Of a stretch of 64,000 nucleotides of DNA, positions 1-8,849 are shown one piece after another; position 1 is the first letter of the stretch; every line of letters starts with the position of its first letter. The stretch spans positions 1 to 64,000 of the forward strand of contig CAZIDN010000004.1 of the NCBI GenBank assembly GCA_964537875.1. The letters are read 5' to 3'. The notes beneath the pieces were generated by a model. That model worked only from the letters and a program-made list of their open reading frames with translations. It made no database searches and was not told where the DNA came from. The DNA comes from JAPKZH01 sp964537875 (GTDB lineage: Bacteria; Acidobacteriota; Aminicenantia; Aminicenantales; UBA4085). The translations under genes and the position numbers were made by a program.

Positions 1-124
1 GGGTGGCGTGGTTCGGGGGCCCCCCGCCGCCCCGAGCGTTTGATGCTGCTTACTTTCTGCCTCAGAATAACCAGGATAGTCCGCGAGGGGCGCCGGGGGT
101 GAACCGCGACAGGACCCGTCGGGC
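1..124 (+). repeat. Repeat family A, copy 1 (cut by window edge)
   Basis: This non-coding GC-rich block matches, at roughly 85-90 percent by eye, the reverse complement of 16593-16725. Shared landmarks are a GGGGGCCCCCCGCCG run near the left end, a TCAGAATAA/GAGAATAA segment in the middle and GGGGGTGAACCGCGACAGG near the right end. It ends just before the promoter of ileS. The left end lies at or beyond the window start, so the full length of this copy is unknown. Confidence 0.8.
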
Positions 125-158
125 GTTTTTATGGCAGTTTTGGATTCGCCCCTCCGAG

Positions 159-201
159 TTGACTTTTTGGAGTGGTGGAATAAAATAACTTGTTCTATAA
201 T
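159..201 (+). promoter_or_regulatory. Candidate promoter of the ileS operon
   Basis: TTGACT at 159-164 lies 16 bp before TAAAAT at 181-186, a good sigma-70-like pair. A perfect TATAAT at 196-201 follows but has no clear -35 box at the right distance. Either would give a short leader before the ATG at 236. It lies just downstream of repeat A. Confidence 0.5.
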
Positions 202-235
202 AAGCAGATGAACGGGAGTCTGTGGAGAAGAGAAT

Positions 236-3013
236 ATGCCCGACCAACGTGATGTCAAGGACACGCTCAACCTGCCCCAAACTTCTTTTTCGATGAAGGC
301 GAAACTTGCCCAAAAGGAGCCCGAGATTTTGAGGAAGTGGGAGGCGATCGGGCTCTACCGGAAGGTCCTGGCCAAGCGTCAGGGCCGCCCCACCTTCGTC
401 CTCCATGACGGTCCCCCCTATGCCAACGGCAGCATCCACTTGGGCACGGCCATGAACAAGATTCTCAAGGACTTCATTGTCAAGTCGAGGACCATGCAGG
501 GCTATCTCTCGGCCTATCTTCCCGGCTGGGACTGCCATGGCCTGCCCATCGAGATCCACGTCGATAAGCTTTTAGGCGAGAAAAAGAAAGATATGTCGAT
601 CATCGAAATCCGGGAAGAATGCAGAAAGTACGCCCTGAAATATATCGATATCCAGAGAGAAGAATTCAGGAGGCTCGGCGTTTTCGGGGAATGGGACAGG
701 CCATACCTGACGATGGACCCGGAATATGAGGCCGAAGTCCTGCGCTATCTGGCCGCCTTCTTCACCTCCGGGAGTGTTTTTAAGGGCAAACGTCCCGTCC
801 ACTGGTGTCCGGTCCATAAGACTGCCCTGGCTGAAGCAGAAATCGTCTACAAGGACCGCACTTCTCCTTCGATCTATGTTAAATTTCCGATGAAGTCCGA
901 TTTGTCGGAAAAAGCTCCGGCCTTGAAGAACAAGAAGGTCTCCGTCATCATCTGGACGACGACCCCGTGGACGCTGCCCGCAAACTTGGCCATCGCCTTC
1001 CATCCTGATTATGAATACGCGGCTTTTGAAGCCGGAGATGAAGCCTATCTCGTGGCCAAGCGCCTGGTCCCGGTCGTCGCGGATCTGCTTGGCCTCAAGG
1101 ACCCCAAGATCCTGGCCACCTTCACAGGCCGCGAGATGGAGCATCTCAAGGCCGTCCATCCTTTCATCGATCGCGACTCGCTTTTCGTCTTGGCCGATTA
1201 TGTCAGCCTTGATGAAGGGACCGGCTGTGTCCACACGGCTCCCGGCCACGGCCACGAAGATTATCTGACGGGGATCGCCTACGGTATCGATATCTACACG
1301 CCCGTCGATGATGAAGGCCGGTTTACGGCCGACGTCAAAAAATATGCCGGGATGAACGTCTTCAAGGCCAATAAGCTGATCAACGACGATATGCGAAAAG
1401 ACGGCACTCTGCTCAAGGAAGGGGAGATCGTCCACTCCTATCCCCACTGCTGGCGCTGCAAAAAACCGGTGATTTTCAGGGCGACGTCCCAGTGGTTCAT
1501 TTCCATGGATAAGAACGACCTGCGCGAGAAAGCTCTCCAAGAGATCAAGAAGGTTCACTGGGTCCCGCCCTGGGGGGAAGAACGGATCAGCAGCATGATG
1601 AGCAACCGCCCGGACTGGTGCATTTCCCGCCAACGCAGCTGGGGCGTACCCATCCCGGCCTTTTACTGCCGCGGCTGCGGAGAGATCCTGGCCGACGAAA
1701 AGACCGCCCGGCGCGTGGCCGACATATTCGAGAAGAACGGCTCGAACGCCTGGTTCCTCGAAGAGACCGAGGATCTCCTGCCTTCCGGCGCGGCCTGTCC
1801 CAAGTGCGGCTCCCGGCAGTTTGACAAGGAGCATAACATCCTCGACGTCTGGTTTGAGTCGGGGGCCAGCCACAATGTGCTCGGAAAACGGGACGACCTT
1901 CCCTGGCCCTCGGATGTCTATATCGAAGGACATGACCAGCACCGCGGCTGGTTCAACAGCTCTTTGCTGGTGGGCCTCGCCGCCAGAGGCCGTTCGCCCT
2001 ATCGGACCTGCATCACCCACGGTTTCGTCCTGGACGAACAGGGCAAGGCCATGTCCAAATCCGCCGGCAATTTTATCGAGCCGAAGGAGATCATCGCCCA
2101 GAGCGGCGCCGAGGTCATTCGACTTTGGGTGGCCATGCTCAACTACAAAGAGGACGCTCCCTTCGGGAACGAAATCCAGCAGCGTCTGGTCGAGGCCTAC
2201 CGCAAGATCCGGAACACCTGGAGGTTCATTCTGGGCAACCTTTACGATTTCTCGCCCGATACGGATGCCGTCAAGCCGGATGAGATGGAATCGCTCGACC
2301 GGTGGGCCCTGGCCAATGCCGCCGACGTCGGGAAGAGGATCCTCAAAGCCTACGATGAATATGAGTATCATATTATCTTCCATGCCGTGTACAATTTCTT
2401 CACCGTGGAGCTAAGCGCCCTGTATCTCGACATCCTCAAGGACCGGCTGTATTGTTCGGCCAAGAATTCCCGCCTCCGAAGATCGGCCCAGACCGCGCTC
2501 TTTCATATTTTGAAAAACAGCCTGGCCCTCATGGCGCCCATCCTTCCCTTTACGACGGAAGAAGCCTGGGAGGCCATGCCGAAGTTTCAAGGGAAAGAGG
2601 AATCCGTCCATCTCGAGCTATTCCCGGAATTCCGGGAACAATGGCTCGAGCCCGGGGTCGCCCAAGAATGGGAGGACCTGATCGGCTTCAGAGAAAAGGT
2701 GCTCAAGGAGCTGGAAAAGGCGCGGGAGCAGAAGTTCATCGGAAATTCCCTCGAAGCCCAGGTCATCCTGAAAGTGCCCGCCGCGAAATCCAGGCTTGTC
2801 CAGACATATCGAGATGAGCTGTGCGCGCTTTTGATCGTCTCCGATGTCATCCTCGAGTCCGGCCCGGGCGAAGAGTTGGGGATCATGGTCGCCAAGGCGC
2901 CCGGGCAAAAATGCCAGAGATGCTGGAATTATTCGACCTATGTCGGGACGAGCGTCTCTCATCCCGATTTCTGCAAGCGCTGCGAAGACGTCGTCAAAGG
3001 TAGGCCGTCATGA
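236..3013 (+). CDS. ileS: Isoleucyl-tRNA synthetase
   Basis: Cytoplasmic class I aminoacyl-tRNA synthetase that charges tRNA-Ile with isoleucine. The 925 aa length is normal for bacterial IleS. The ATP-binding HIGH motif appears as HLGT at residues 68-71 within NGSIHLGTAMNK, and the KMSKS loop as AMSKS near 605-609. The C-terminus carries the zinc-binding pairs CQRC near 893 and CKRC near 913, as in the bacterial zinc-type enzyme. A GGAGAAGAG ribosome site precedes the ATG. The stop overlaps the lspA start by four bases (ATGA), so the two are translationally coupled. Confidence 0.97.
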   Translation: MPDQRDVKDTLNLPQTSFSMKAKLAQKEPEILRKWEAIGLYRKVLAKRQGRPTFVLHDGPPYANGSIHLGTAMNKILKDFIVKSRTMQGYLSAYLPGWDCHGLPIEIHVDKLLGEKKKDMSIIEIREECRKYALKYIDIQREEFRRLGVFGEWDRPYLTMDPEYEAEVLRYLAAFFTSGSVFKGKRPVHWCPVHKTALAEAEIVYKDRTSPSIYVKFPMKSDLSEKAPALKNKKVSVIIWTTTPWTLPANLAIAFHPDYEYAAFEAGDEAYLVAKRLVPVVADLLGLKDPKILATFTGREMEHLKAVHPFIDRDSLFVLADYVSLDEGTGCVHTAPGHGHEDYLTGIAYGIDIYTPVDDEGRFTADVKKYAGMNVFKANKLINDDMRKDGTLLKEGEIVHSYPHCWRCKKPVIFRATSQWFISMDKNDLREKALQEIKKVHWVPPWGEERISSMMSNRPDWCISRQRSWGVPIPAFYCRGCGEILADEKTARRVADIFEKNGSNAWFLEETEDLLPSGAACPKCGSRQFDKEHNILDVWFESGASHNVLGKRDDLPWPSDVYIEGHDQHRGWFNSSLLVGLAARGRSPYRTCITHGFVLDEQGKAMSKSAGNFIEPKEIIAQSGAEVIRLWVAMLNYKEDAPFGNEIQQRLVEAYRKIRNTWRFILGNLYDFSPDTDAVKPDEMESLDRWALANAADVGKRILKAYDEYEYHIIFHAVYNFFTVELSALYLDILKDRLYCSAKNSRLRRSAQTALFHILKNSLALMAPILPFTTEEAWEAMPKFQGKEESVHLELFPEFREQWLEPGVAQEWEDLIGFREKVLKELEKAREQKFIGNSLEAQVILKVPAAKSRLVQTYRDELCALLIVSDVILESGPGEELGIMVAKAPGQKCQRCWNYSTYVGTSVSHPDFCKRCEDVVKGRPS

Positions 3014-3504
3014 AACGTAACATTTCTTTCTATGGGCTTGTCCTTTTGTTGCTGGTGATCGACCAGGCGGCGAAGATGTTCATCGTCCGGACCATCCGGC
3101 TGTTCGGTTCGATCAAGGTCATTCCGGGCTTTTTCGACCTTTCCCATATCCGCAACAAAGGCGCTATTTTCGGAGCGTTCTCCCGTGTCGACGGGCCGCT
3201 GGTCACCATCCTCCTGACCGTGGCCTCCTTTTGTGCCCTGGCCATGGTGGCCTATTACTTTGTCAAAACCCCTCCTTCTGAAAAATGGATGAAAATCGCC
3301 CTGGCCTTGATCCTGGGCGGGGCGCTGGGCAATCTGATCGACCGGATCTTCCGGGGGTATGTCATCGATTTCCTCGAGCTCTACGTCAAGGATTTCCGCT
3401 GGCCGACATTCAATGTCGCGGATTCCTGCATAACCATCGGGGCGTTTCTGCTGATTATCGTCTTTCTCGTAAGGAGACCTGTCCATGTTTCCCATCCTGA
3501 TTAA
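3010..3504 (+). CDS. lspA: Lipoprotein signal peptidase (signal peptidase II)
   Basis: Inner-membrane aspartyl protease that removes the signal peptide from diacylglyceryl-modified prolipoproteins. At 164 aa with four hydrophobic segments it has the usual size. The catalytic aspartates are visible as NLID (Asp111) and NVAD (Asp138). It starts inside the ileS stop and overlaps the next gene, lgt, by 20 bp, so both lipoprotein-processing enzymes sit in one transcript. The ileS-lspA order is widespread in bacteria. Confidence 0.96.
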   Translation: MKRNISFYGLVLLLLVIDQAAKMFIVRTIRLFGSIKVIPGFFDLSHIRNKGAIFGAFSRVDGPLVTILLTVASFCALAMVAYYFVKTPPSEKWMKIALALILGGALGNLIDRIFRGYVIDFLELYVKDFRWPTFNVADSCITIGAFLLIIVFLVRRPVHVSHPD

Positions 3505-4282
3505 AATCGGGCCGCTGACCATCCATTCCTACGGCTTTATGATGGCTCTCGGCGTCGGAGTGGGCGTATGGTTCATCTATGTTCAAGCAAAAAAGCAGGG
3601 CTTGAATGCCGTCAAGATCATGGATGCCGCCTTCTATATCCTGATCGTATCGCTGGTCGGAGCCAAGCTCGTCCTTCTCGCCGGGAATTTTTCTTATTAT
3701 TGGGAAAATCCGAAAGAACTTTTGTGGATTGCTAAGACGGGAGGCGTTTTTCAAGGAGGGCTGGCCTTCGGGATTATCTTCGGCCTTTGGTATCTGCATA
3801 AACATCGCATTCCGACGTGGAAGGTCGGGGATATTGCCGGTGCCGCTCTGGCTCTGGGCCACGGCTTCGGCCGGATCGGTTGTTTCCTGGCAAGCTGCTG
3901 CTGGGGCAGGGAATGCGCCCTGCCCTGGGCCGTGAAATTCCGCAGTGACTACGCCCATAACTTAACGGGAATCCCGATCGACCAGGCTCTCCATCCGGTC
4001 CAGCTGTATGAGTCGGGCCTCAATTTTTTGAATTTTTTTGTTTTGTTCCTGGTTCTCAGGAAGAAAAAATTCGACGGCCAGGTGTTTTCTCTATACATCA
4101 TCAATTATTCCGTCATCCGCTACTTTACGGAATTTTTCCGGGGCGATCACGCGGAGAAGACGTTTCTCTTCAGGGGACCATCTCCTTTTCTCAGCCTGTC
4201 CTTGCCGCAGCTCTTCTGTATCCTGGGTCTCGCGGCAGGCCTCTTGCTCGCCCGGATCTTCAAAAAACGTCAACGTGCCTAA
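3485..4282 (+). CDS. lgt: Prolipoprotein diacylglyceryl transferase
   Basis: Inner-membrane enzyme that transfers diacylglycerol from phosphatidylglycerol to the lipobox cysteine, the step before LspA. The protein is 265 aa and multi-spanning. It has the N-terminal PLTIHSYGFM block and the family signature as GHGFGRIGCFLASCCWGR; the cysteine-rich second half of that signature is a variant of the usual glycine/asparagine-rich form. It overlaps lspA by 20 bp upstream and the pseudouridine synthase by 8 bp downstream. Confidence 0.94.
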   Translation: MFPILIKIGPLTIHSYGFMMALGVGVGVWFIYVQAKKQGLNAVKIMDAAFYILIVSLVGAKLVLLAGNFSYYWENPKELLWIAKTGGVFQGGLAFGIIFGLWYLHKHRIPTWKVGDIAGAALALGHGFGRIGCFLASCCWGRECALPWAVKFRSDYAHNLTGIPIDQALHPVQLYESGLNFLNFFVLFLVLRKKKFDGQVFSLYIINYSVIRYFTEFFRGDHAEKTFLFRGPSPFLSLSLPQLFCILGLAAGLLLARIFKKRQRA

Positions 4283-5186
4283 AATAGATTTCCATATCAC
4301 GCCGGCTTTCGGAAAGGGCGAACGACTGGATGTCTTTTTGTCCTACCAGATCCGGGCCTTTACACGATCGCAATTCCAGCGGTTCATCGATAAAGAACAA
4401 GTCTGGGTGAACGGCTCTTTGAAAAAACCGAGCTATAAGCTGAGAAATGGGGATCGGGTTGAGGCGGACGTGGAAATCCCAGAGCCCGAGGAGATGGAGC
4501 CCGAAAATATCCCCCTCCGTATCCTGTATGCCGACAAGCATATCGTCGTCATCGACAAAGCCTCAGGGATGATTGTCCATCCCGGTGTAGGAGCTAGCCA
4601 CGGGACCCTGGCCCATGCCCTTCTCTTTCATTTCCCCGAGATCCGGAGCATCGGGCCGGAGGACCGGCCCGGCATCGTTCATAGATTGGATAAGGAAACG
4701 TCCGGCGTCATGGTCATTGCCAGAAGTCAACAGGCTTATTTTGATCTCAAGTCTCAGTTTAAAAAGCGAGAGGTCAAGAAAGTCTATCTGGGGCTGGCCT
4801 GGGGAAAAATGCCCGAGCCTAATGGGATCATGGACTGGCCAATCGGCCGCCATTTCAAGCACGGCCAGCGCATGTCCATCAAGACCAGATCGCCGAGAGT
4901 TGCGGAAACCCGGTATAAGGTCCTGAGGGAATTCAAGGACTCGAGTCTCCTCGAAATCCACCCGCTGACGGGCAGGACGCATCAAATCCGGGTTCATCTC
5001 TCGGCGTCAGGCCACCCGCTTATCGGGGACGGGCGCTATGGAAGCCGTAAGTCCAGGCGCGCATCCAGCCGGCTTTTTCTCCACGCCCACCGTCTCGGCT
5101 TCCGCCATCCAGACACGGCGGCTTGGATCGAATTCTGTTCCCCGCTCCCCGACGACCTAGTTTCCCTGCTGAAATCCACCGAATAA
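4275..5186 (+). CDS. rluD: RluA/RluD-family 23S rRNA pseudouridine synthase
   Basis: Isomerises uridines to pseudouridine, probably in 23S rRNA. An N-terminal S4-type RNA-binding domain covers about residues 15-75. The catalytic domain follows, with the active-site aspartate in HRLDKETSG, and the end carries HPLIGDGRYG and LHAHRLGF. The open frame extends upstream through lgt, but homology begins at VPKIDF, so I chose the GTG at 4275, which overlaps the end of lgt by 8 bp and gives 303 aa. The exact target uridines (RluD versus a related family member) cannot be decided from sequence alone. Confidence 0.88.
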   Translation: MPKIDFHITPAFGKGERLDVFLSYQIRAFTRSQFQRFIDKEQVWVNGSLKKPSYKLRNGDRVEADVEIPEPEEMEPENIPLRILYADKHIVVIDKASGMIVHPGVGASHGTLAHALLFHFPEIRSIGPEDRPGIVHRLDKETSGVMVIARSQQAYFDLKSQFKKREVKKVYLGLAWGKMPEPNGIMDWPIGRHFKHGQRMSIKTRSPRVAETRYKVLREFKDSSLLEIHPLTGRTHQIRVHLSASGHPLIGDGRYGSRKSRRASSRLFLHAHRLGFRHPDTAAWIEFCSPLPDDLVSLLKSTE

Positions 5187-5204
5187 TATTTTGCGCGGAC
5201 CATA

Positions 5205-5234
5205 TTGAGAAAAAACGTGGCTTTGTTGTATGAT
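5205..5234 (+). promoter_or_regulatory. Candidate promoter of the EF-G-like gene
   Basis: TTGAGA at 5205-5210 and TATGAT at 5229-5234 are 18 bp apart. The promoter lies directly downstream of the rluD stop and about 70 bp before the ATG at 5306, so the EF-G-like gene is probably transcribed separately from ileS-rluD. Confidence 0.5.
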
Positions 5235-5305
5235 ATCTCTTACTTTTTTTAAAAAAGAGACGATTCACCGATTCATGACACGCGAAATTCTCGGGAGGAT
5301 GGATT

Positions 5306-7399
5306 ATGAAAGATTATCCTGCGGATAAAATCAGGAACATCGCGCTCATCGGGCACGGCTCATCCGGAAAAACTTCGCTGACCTCGGCCTTTCTGTTCGA
5401 TGTCGGAGCAACCGGCCGACTGACCAAGGTCGATAAAGGGAATACCGTCACCGACTACGAACCGGAGGAAATCGACCGGAAAATCTCCATCAACTCGGCC
5501 ATCTGTTTTGTCGAATGGAAAGACCATAAGATCAATTTCGTCGATACGCCGGGATACAGCAATTTCCTCTGGGACACGAAAGCCAGCCTGCGGGCCGTCG
5601 ATGCCGCGGCGGTCCTGGTCTGTGGAGTCGCCGGCGTGGAAGTCGGAACGGAGAAAGTCTGGGAAATGCTCGAGGAGTTCCATCTTCCCCGGATGATCAT
5701 TATCAATAAACTGGACCGGGAGAACGCCAATTTTGCCCGCACGCTCGAAGCCATCCAGCAATTCTTCGGCCGCCAGGCGGTTCCTGTTCAGCTTCCGATC
5801 GGAGAAGAGAAGAATTTCCGCGGCGTCGTGGATTTAATCCGCCAAAAAGCCTATCTCTTTGAAAAGGACGAGAGCGGGAAATTCAAGGAAGAGGCCGTTC
5901 CGGCCGACCTCAAGGCCGAAGCCGAGGGAAAATACCGCGAGTTAGTCGAGATGATCGCCGAAAATGACGAGAAATTGATGGAGAAATATCTGGAAAAGGG
6001 CGCTCTCACCAGCCAGGAGATCGCGGACGGTTTTAAAAAGGGCATTCTCAACCACCAGCTTTATCCCGTCTTCATGGCTTCCGCCCTCTTCAACATCGGC
6101 GTCCAGAATATCCTCGACGGGATCATGGACATCATGCCATCCGCCCTTGACTGTCAGGAGGTCAAGGTCAAGATCAACGGCAAGGAGGAGGTCCTTAAGG
6201 CGACAGCAGACGCGCCGTTTGCCGCACTCGTCTTTAAAACGATCTCAGATCCGTACACCGGACGGATTTCCCTGATGCGTGTCTTTTCGGGAAAAGCCAG
6301 CCCGGACTCGACGGTGGCCAACGCCGGCAAAAACATCGATGAAAAGCTGACCGGCCTGTTCTTCCTCCAAGGCAAGGAGCAGACCCCGGCCGGCCAGGCC
6401 AAGGCGGGAGATCTGGTCGCGACCGCCAAGCTGAAAGCGACTTCGACCGGCGATACACTGAGCGCCAAGGGCAGCGGAATAGAGATCCCCCCGATCAAAT
6501 TCCCCGAGCCTTCCATCTCCTTTGCCATTGAGCCCAAGACAAGAGCCGACGAAGACCGGATCTCGCAGGCGTCCCACCGCATCACGGAGGAAGATCCCAC
6601 CGTTCGGTTCGAACGCGACCCGGATACCAGCCAGCTCCTAATATCCGGCAACGGCGAGCTTCATGTCAGGATCATTACGGATAAGCTGAAGAAGCGCTAC
6701 AATGTCGATGTCGAGCTCAAACCGCCCAAGATCTCCTACAAGGAGACGATCAAAGGCCGGGCGGATGTTCAAGGCAAACATAAAAAACAGACCGGCGGCC
6801 GCGGGCAGTATGGTGATGTCTGGATCAAGATGGAGCCCCTGCCGAGAGGCAAGGATTTCGAGTTCGAGGACAAGATCTTCGGCGGGTCCATCCCCAAGAA
6901 CTACATCCCTTCCATTGAAAAAGGGCTGATCGAGGCCAAGAAAAAAGGAGTCCTGGCCGGATATCCGGTCGTCAATTTTAAGATCATCCTCTATGACGGC
7001 TCTTTCCACGAAGTCGATTCTTCGGATATCGCTTTCAAAATCGCGGCTTCCAAGGCCTTTAAGCTGGCCATGAAGGAAGCCAGGCCCACCATCCTGGAGC
7101 CGATCATGAGCGTAGAGGTCTACACGCCCGACGCCTACATGGGCGATATCATGGGCAACCTGAACGGGCGGCGGGGGAAAGTCCAGGGCATGGAGCAAAA
7201 AGGAAACATGCGGATTCTCAAGGCGGTGGTACCGATGGCTGAGATGCTCGACTTTGAGCCTACCTTAACCTCGATCACGGGAGGAAGAGGCTCGTTCCTG
7301 ATGGAATTCTCTCACTACGAAGAAGTGCCTTCCCATCTTCAGCAGAAGATCATCAACGAAGCCATCAAGGAAGGCCGGGTCAGGCCGGAAGAAGAATAA
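5306..7399 (+). CDS. fusA: Elongation factor G-like translational GTPase
   Basis: At 697 aa it has the full EF-G layout: GTPase domain, domain II, and domains III-V to the end. The P-loop is GHGSSGKT (16-23), G3 is DTPG (80-83) and G4 is NKLD (134-137). The P-loop differs from the AHIDAGKT consensus of housekeeping EF-G, and the gene is not next to rpsL, rpsG or tuf. This points to the divergent second EF-G group (EF-G2-like), whose role in elongation or ribosome recycling is not settled. It has its own promoter and ribosome site (GGGAGGATGG). A second, canonical fusA elsewhere in the genome is expected but cannot be seen here. Confidence 0.85.
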   Translation: MKDYPADKIRNIALIGHGSSGKTSLTSAFLFDVGATGRLTKVDKGNTVTDYEPEEIDRKISINSAICFVEWKDHKINFVDTPGYSNFLWDTKASLRAVDAAAVLVCGVAGVEVGTEKVWEMLEEFHLPRMIIINKLDRENANFARTLEAIQQFFGRQAVPVQLPIGEEKNFRGVVDLIRQKAYLFEKDESGKFKEEAVPADLKAEAEGKYRELVEMIAENDEKLMEKYLEKGALTSQEIADGFKKGILNHQLYPVFMASALFNIGVQNILDGIMDIMPSALDCQEVKVKINGKEEVLKATADAPFAALVFKTISDPYTGRISLMRVFSGKASPDSTVANAGKNIDEKLTGLFFLQGKEQTPAGQAKAGDLVATAKLKATSTGDTLSAKGSGIEIPPIKFPEPSISFAIEPKTRADEDRISQASHRITEEDPTVRFERDPDTSQLLISGNGELHVRIITDKLKKRYNVDVELKPPKISYKETIKGRADVQGKHKKQTGGRGQYGDVWIKMEPLPRGKDFEFEDKIFGGSIPKNYIPSIEKGLIEAKKKGVLAGYPVVNFKIILYDGSFHEVDSSDIAFKIAASKAFKLAMKEARPTILEPIMSVEVYTPDAYMGDIMGNLNGRRGKVQGMEQKGNMRILKAVVPMAEMLDFEPTLTSITGGRGSFLMEFSHYEEVPSHLQQKIINEAIKEGRVRPEEE

Positions 7400-7446
7400 G
7401 GGATCGAACCGATCCTATTGGCAGCGCTGCCAGCCTCTCTTTCTCA

Positions 7447-7466
7447 GGCGGGGTATAAACCCCGCC
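7447..7466. other. Perfect stem-loop between convergent genes
   Basis: GGCGGGGT and ACCCCGCC form an 8 bp stem around an ATAA loop. A second short stem, GGATCG/CGATCC, sits at 7401-7415. They lie between the convergent EF-G-like and MFS genes. There is no T-run on either side, so this is not a classic rho-independent terminator, although it may still slow or end transcription from both sides. Confidence 0.4.
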
Positions 7467-7533
7467 CCGAGGCCAGCCCAGAGACAAGGACCTGTTTCAG
7501 GGCCCCACTTAATTGCATGAGGGAAAGGGGGGA

Positions 7534-8688
7534 TTATCGACCTTCCTTGACGAAGAACAGCAGGCAAAAGGCCGCAGCCGTCAAGCCTAATGAGAAAAAA
7601 AACGGAGCAAACATGCCCATCCGTTCCCAGAGGAGACCGGCGATCAAAGAAGCGGGGAGGGCGCAGAGCCCGATGACCATTTGAAACCCGCCGAGGCAGC
7701 TGGCCCGGAAGGAAAGGGGCGAGAGCTCGCAGACCAAGGTCCTCTGGACAGGGTCAAGGGCCGCCTTGTGAATTCCGTAGAGAATGAAGAGGCCGACGAT
7801 GAGGAGGATGCTGCGGCTGACGATGATGCCCAGGCAGACGCCTGCCCAAAAAAGATAGGCCATCATCAACACGGGCTTCCGGCCGATCTTGTCCGAGAGC
7901 TTGCCGAAAGGAAGGGAAAATATGGATGCCGAGGCCGTATAGATCAAATAGAGGACCGGAATAAAGCCGACCTTGAACCCGAAATTTTTGGCATAGACCA
8001 GCAAGAAGGAATAGCTGAACGCGCCCAGGGCGTAAAGAGCGTTCAGGAACATGTAGAGCCGCAGATTTTTATTAATATCTTTGAATGAAATGCCTTTGTA
8101 GATTTTGACCTCGCCGGACTTCTTCTCCTTGATATTCAGGAAAATGAGCAACGCCCCGATTAGGGAAGGAATGGCGGCCAGGGCAAAAAGAAGCTTGAAA
8201 CCCAAAAGGTTGATAAAAGCGATGCAGATCAGGATGCCCATGACGGCGCCGGCATTGTCCATCGTCCGCAAAAGGCCGAAATTCCTCCCCCGCGTCTCGT
8301 TCGTGGAGATATCGGCGACGAGGGCGTCGCGCGGGGCGCTGCGAATCTTGCCCACCCGGTCCAAGATCCGGAAGGGGATGAGATGTTGCCAAATCGAGGA
8401 CAGGGCATATCCAAACCTCGAAAGCGAACCGCAGAGATAGCCGGTCCAGATAAATATTTTTCGTTTTTTAAAGCGATCCGAGAAATAGCCCGAGGCAGCC
8501 TGGGACAGAGAAACGAGGGCATCGCCCAAGCCGTCGAGGAAGCCCAGGGCGGCCATATTGGCCCTGAGGATGTTCGTGACGAAAAGCGGCCAGATAGGAT
8601 AGATGATGTCCGAGCCCATGTCGTTCAAGAACGATGCCAGGGCGAATGTCCGGATCGCTTTTCTCTGATCTGTGGCGCCTTCTTCCAT
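7534..8688 (-). CDS. Major facilitator superfamily transporter
   Basis: Inner-membrane secondary transporter of 384 aa with about twelve hydrophobic segments. The loop between TM2 and TM3 reads GYFSDRFKKRK, a variant of the MFS GXXXDRXGRR motif, and the second-half equivalent is GKLSDKIGRKP. The overall pattern resembles drug/metabolite exporters, but the substrate cannot be read from sequence. The ATG at 8688 follows GAGGAACGG. A TATAAT (complement of 8716-8721) precedes it. It is convergent with the EF-G-like gene and divergent from the ChaN-PDZ gene. Confidence 0.85.
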   Translation of the reverse strand: MEEGATDQRKAIRTFALASFLNDMGSDIIYPIWPLFVTNILRANMAALGFLDGLGDALVSLSQAASGYFSDRFKKRKIFIWTGYLCGSLSRFGYALSSIWQHLIPFRILDRVGKIRSAPRDALVADISTNETRGRNFGLLRTMDNAGAVMGILICIAFINLLGFKLLFALAAIPSLIGALLIFLNIKEKKSGEVKIYKGISFKDINKNLRLYMFLNALYALGAFSYSFLLVYAKNFGFKVGFIPVLYLIYTASASIFSLPFGKLSDKIGRKPVLMMAYLFWAGVCLGIIVSRSILLIVGLFILYGIHKAALDPVQRTLVCELSPLSFRASCLGGFQMVIGLCALPASLIAGLLWERMGMFAPFFFSLGLTAAAFCLLFFVKEGR

Positions 8689-8791
8689 CGTCCGTTCCTC
8701 GATTTTTAAAGACCGATTATACTCTAAACGGAATCCTTAGGAATATATCTTTGCTTCAGGCAGGGAATACGGAAGGCCGATTCCATTCGAG

Positions 8792-8821
8792 TTGACTTGG
8801 CCGAGACTCCGGAGATATCAT
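8792..8821 (+). promoter_or_regulatory. Candidate promoter of the ChaN-PDZ gene
   Basis: TTGACT at 8792-8797 and TATCAT at 8816-8821 are 18 bp apart. They are followed by a GGAGG ribosome site at about 8841 and the ATG at 8850. Confidence 0.45.
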
Positions 8822-8849
8822 ACATGGGAATTTTTTTTAATGGAGGATC

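Noticed and set aside
3..188. 61-codon frame at the window start
   Set aside because: It lies within repeat A and the ileS promoter and has no coding character.
572..2383. 603-codon open frame antisense to ileS
   Set aside because: It is the mirror frame of a GC-rich conserved gene; its sequence has no recognisable domain and ileS is unambiguous.
4038..4274. Longer N-terminus for the pseudouridine synthase
   Set aside because: This part lies inside lgt in another frame and is not homologous to RluA-family proteins; the GTG at 4275 fits the family.
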